5,535 nucleotides of DNA, from NCBI GenBank assembly GCA_002293265.1, contig DBCW01000081.1, positions 22,971-28,505 on the forward strand, given 5' to 3'. This document shows positions 4,686 through 5,535 of this stretch, one piece after another. The position numbers were made by a program, and so were the translations under genes. How positions within the stretch are numbered: position 1 is the first letter of the stretch; each line of letters starts with the position of its first letter. This DNA comes from Eggerthellales bacterium UBA948 (GTDB lineage: Bacteria; Actinomycetota; Coriobacteriia; Coriobacteriales; UBA8131). Below the pieces are notes generated by a model that saw only the letters and a program-made list of their open reading frames with translations, was not told the origin of the DNA and ran no database searches.

Positions 4686-5535
4686 GCTTTGTCTCGACAA
4701 GACACTTTGCCTTTACGTAGCTCCGCCGCAATTCCCGCTACAGTGAATACAACTATCAGAGCAAGGAAAACTCCTAAGATCAGCACATTTAGGTTGCCTT
4801 CAAATGAAACGTTATTCCAGTTGCTGAAGTCAAATGTGTACATAATATTTATTGGTTTACCGGTGATGATGTAGCTGGTGATCGCTTCTCCATAGTAGAA
4901 CATGAAACCAAAAATACCGAGACATGACGCTGTTTTAAAGAAAGCATTGATCTGAGTGTAGCGAATAATCGCTAATATGCCCCAGGGCAGAATTAACCAA
5001 AAGACGGCTACAAGCAGCGAAGTGACTATAGCCACCTCCCCACTGACGTGTAAGTTTACCACGAATATCAAGGCAAATAGCAAAGCAGTATCTATCGCCA
5101 AACTCAACAGAGCTTTATGATCTTGCAGTGCACTTGATAGGTTTACGGTGCGCAGTGCAAACGGCAAGAAAACAATGCAGAAGCTGAATATGATTGCAAT
5201 TGCTGCAATAACAAACCACGAACCGCCCGAAATAATACTGCACACAAAAAGCAATAAAAGAAGTGAAACTGTAAAGCTGCATAGCACGACAAGTGCTTTT
5301 CGCTTGCTCACCAAAACGGGAACCAATGTAAAAGACGCAACCATCATAAGTGCTGTTAAGACGATGAAGAACCATGACAGAGTATGCTGCACAGCAAGGT
5401 TACATATGAAGCAAGTTACGATTACCAATCCGTAAAATATGAATTGCACCCACTTAAAGCGGTTGATGAGACGAATGTACTTTTTTGCCAACTTTTCGTT
5501 GGTGCGCGCCTCAACGTCTTCACTTGCTGTTAGCA
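4670..5535 (-). CDS. Polytopic membrane protein, N-terminus outside the window (possible membrane-bound XRE-type regulator tail)
   Basis: The frame stays open to the right edge of the window, so at least 287 residues are visible and the true start is probably beyond 5535. The TTG at 5489-5491 would give 273 residues but has no ribosome site; the preceding residues (LTASEDVEARTNEK) look like a charged helix continuing from an upstream domain. Counting from that TTG, about eight hydrophobic helices lie near 14-33, 38-61, 66-88, 91-111, 127-147, 152-176, 186-206 and 234-256. A polar loop rich in Asn follows helix 7, and a charged cytoplasmic-type tail ends the protein. The segment LPFALRTVNL...DHKALLSLAIDT resembles, from memory, the membrane halves of helix-turn-helix proteins of Clostridia and Coriobacteriia, which would explain the missing N-terminus. 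Residues around 72-112 and 132-173 look like a repeated two-helix unit. No catalytic or transport motif was recognised, so the function is unknown. Confidence 0.75.
   Translation of the reverse strand, partial: LTASEDVEARTNEKLAKKYIRLINRFKWVQFIFYGLVIVTCFICNLAVQHTLSWFFIVLTALMMVASFTLVPVLVSKRKALVVLCSFTVSLLLLLFVCSIISGGSWFVIAAIAIIFSFCIVFLPFALRTVNLSSALQDHKALLSLAIDTALLFALIFVVNLHVSGEVAIVTSLLVAVFWLILPWGILAIIRYTQINAFFKTASCLGIFGFMFYYGEAITSYIITGKPINIMYTFDFSNWNNVSFEGNLNVLILGVFLALIVVFTVAGIAAELRKGKVSCRDKADQNH

Noticed and set aside
5489..5491. TTG at 5489-5491 as true start of the membrane protein
   Set aside because: No ribosome site precedes it and the frame is open to the window edge, so the gene is treated as 5'-incomplete.

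Overview
The window holds one nearly complete gene neighbourhood from a low-to-mid GC (by eye about 45-47 %) bacterial chromosome. It contains two genes cut by the window edges and three complete genes. The content is a heavy-metal P1B-ATPase tail, a signal-peptide hydrolase with a single C-terminal membrane anchor, a cytoplasmic molybdenum/tungsten bis-pterin enzyme, a FabG-type short-chain dehydrogenase and a polytopic membrane protein of a kind often joined to XRE-type regulators. Together with the strong AGGAG/GGGGAG ribosome sites, this suggests an anaerobic Gram-positive organism such as a Coriobacteriia or Clostridia member. That placement is inference from gene type only.

Layout: (i) positions 2-157 (+) are the last 51 residues of a Zn/Cd/Pb-exporting ATPase. 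(ii) 159-1229 (-) is a membrane-tethered extracellular alpha/beta hydrolase, converging on the ATPase with a single base between the two stop codons. (iii) 1230-1433 is a divergent regulatory region with a perfect TATAAT for the hydrolase and a 22-bp operator-like dyad over its -35 region. (iv) 1434-3584 (+) is a 716-residue enzyme that closely resembles the tungsten enzyme acetylene hydratase. (v) 3585-3719 is a convergent spacer with an 11-bp perfect hairpin, probably a two-way terminator, framed by a 10-bp direct repeat. (vi) 3720-4460 (-) is an SDR oxidoreductase. (vii) 4461-4669 is its upstream region, with a modest promoter candidate and a short dyad next to the ribosome site. (viii) 4670-5535 (-) is an eight-helix membrane protein whose N-terminus lies outside the window.

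The genes do not form one obvious operon. The pterin enzyme looks monocistronic, with its own upstream region and a terminator behind it, and no electron-transfer partner beside it. The main point of interest is that this enzyme keeps nearly all residues known to shape the acetylene hydratase active site: the Asp next to the cluster, the Cys metal ligand and three Trp residues. Two changes occur in the hydrophobic ring. It is therefore either a non-redox hydratase or a close relative acting on another small or aromatic substrate. No CRISPR array, RNA gene, insertion sequence or phage feature was seen.
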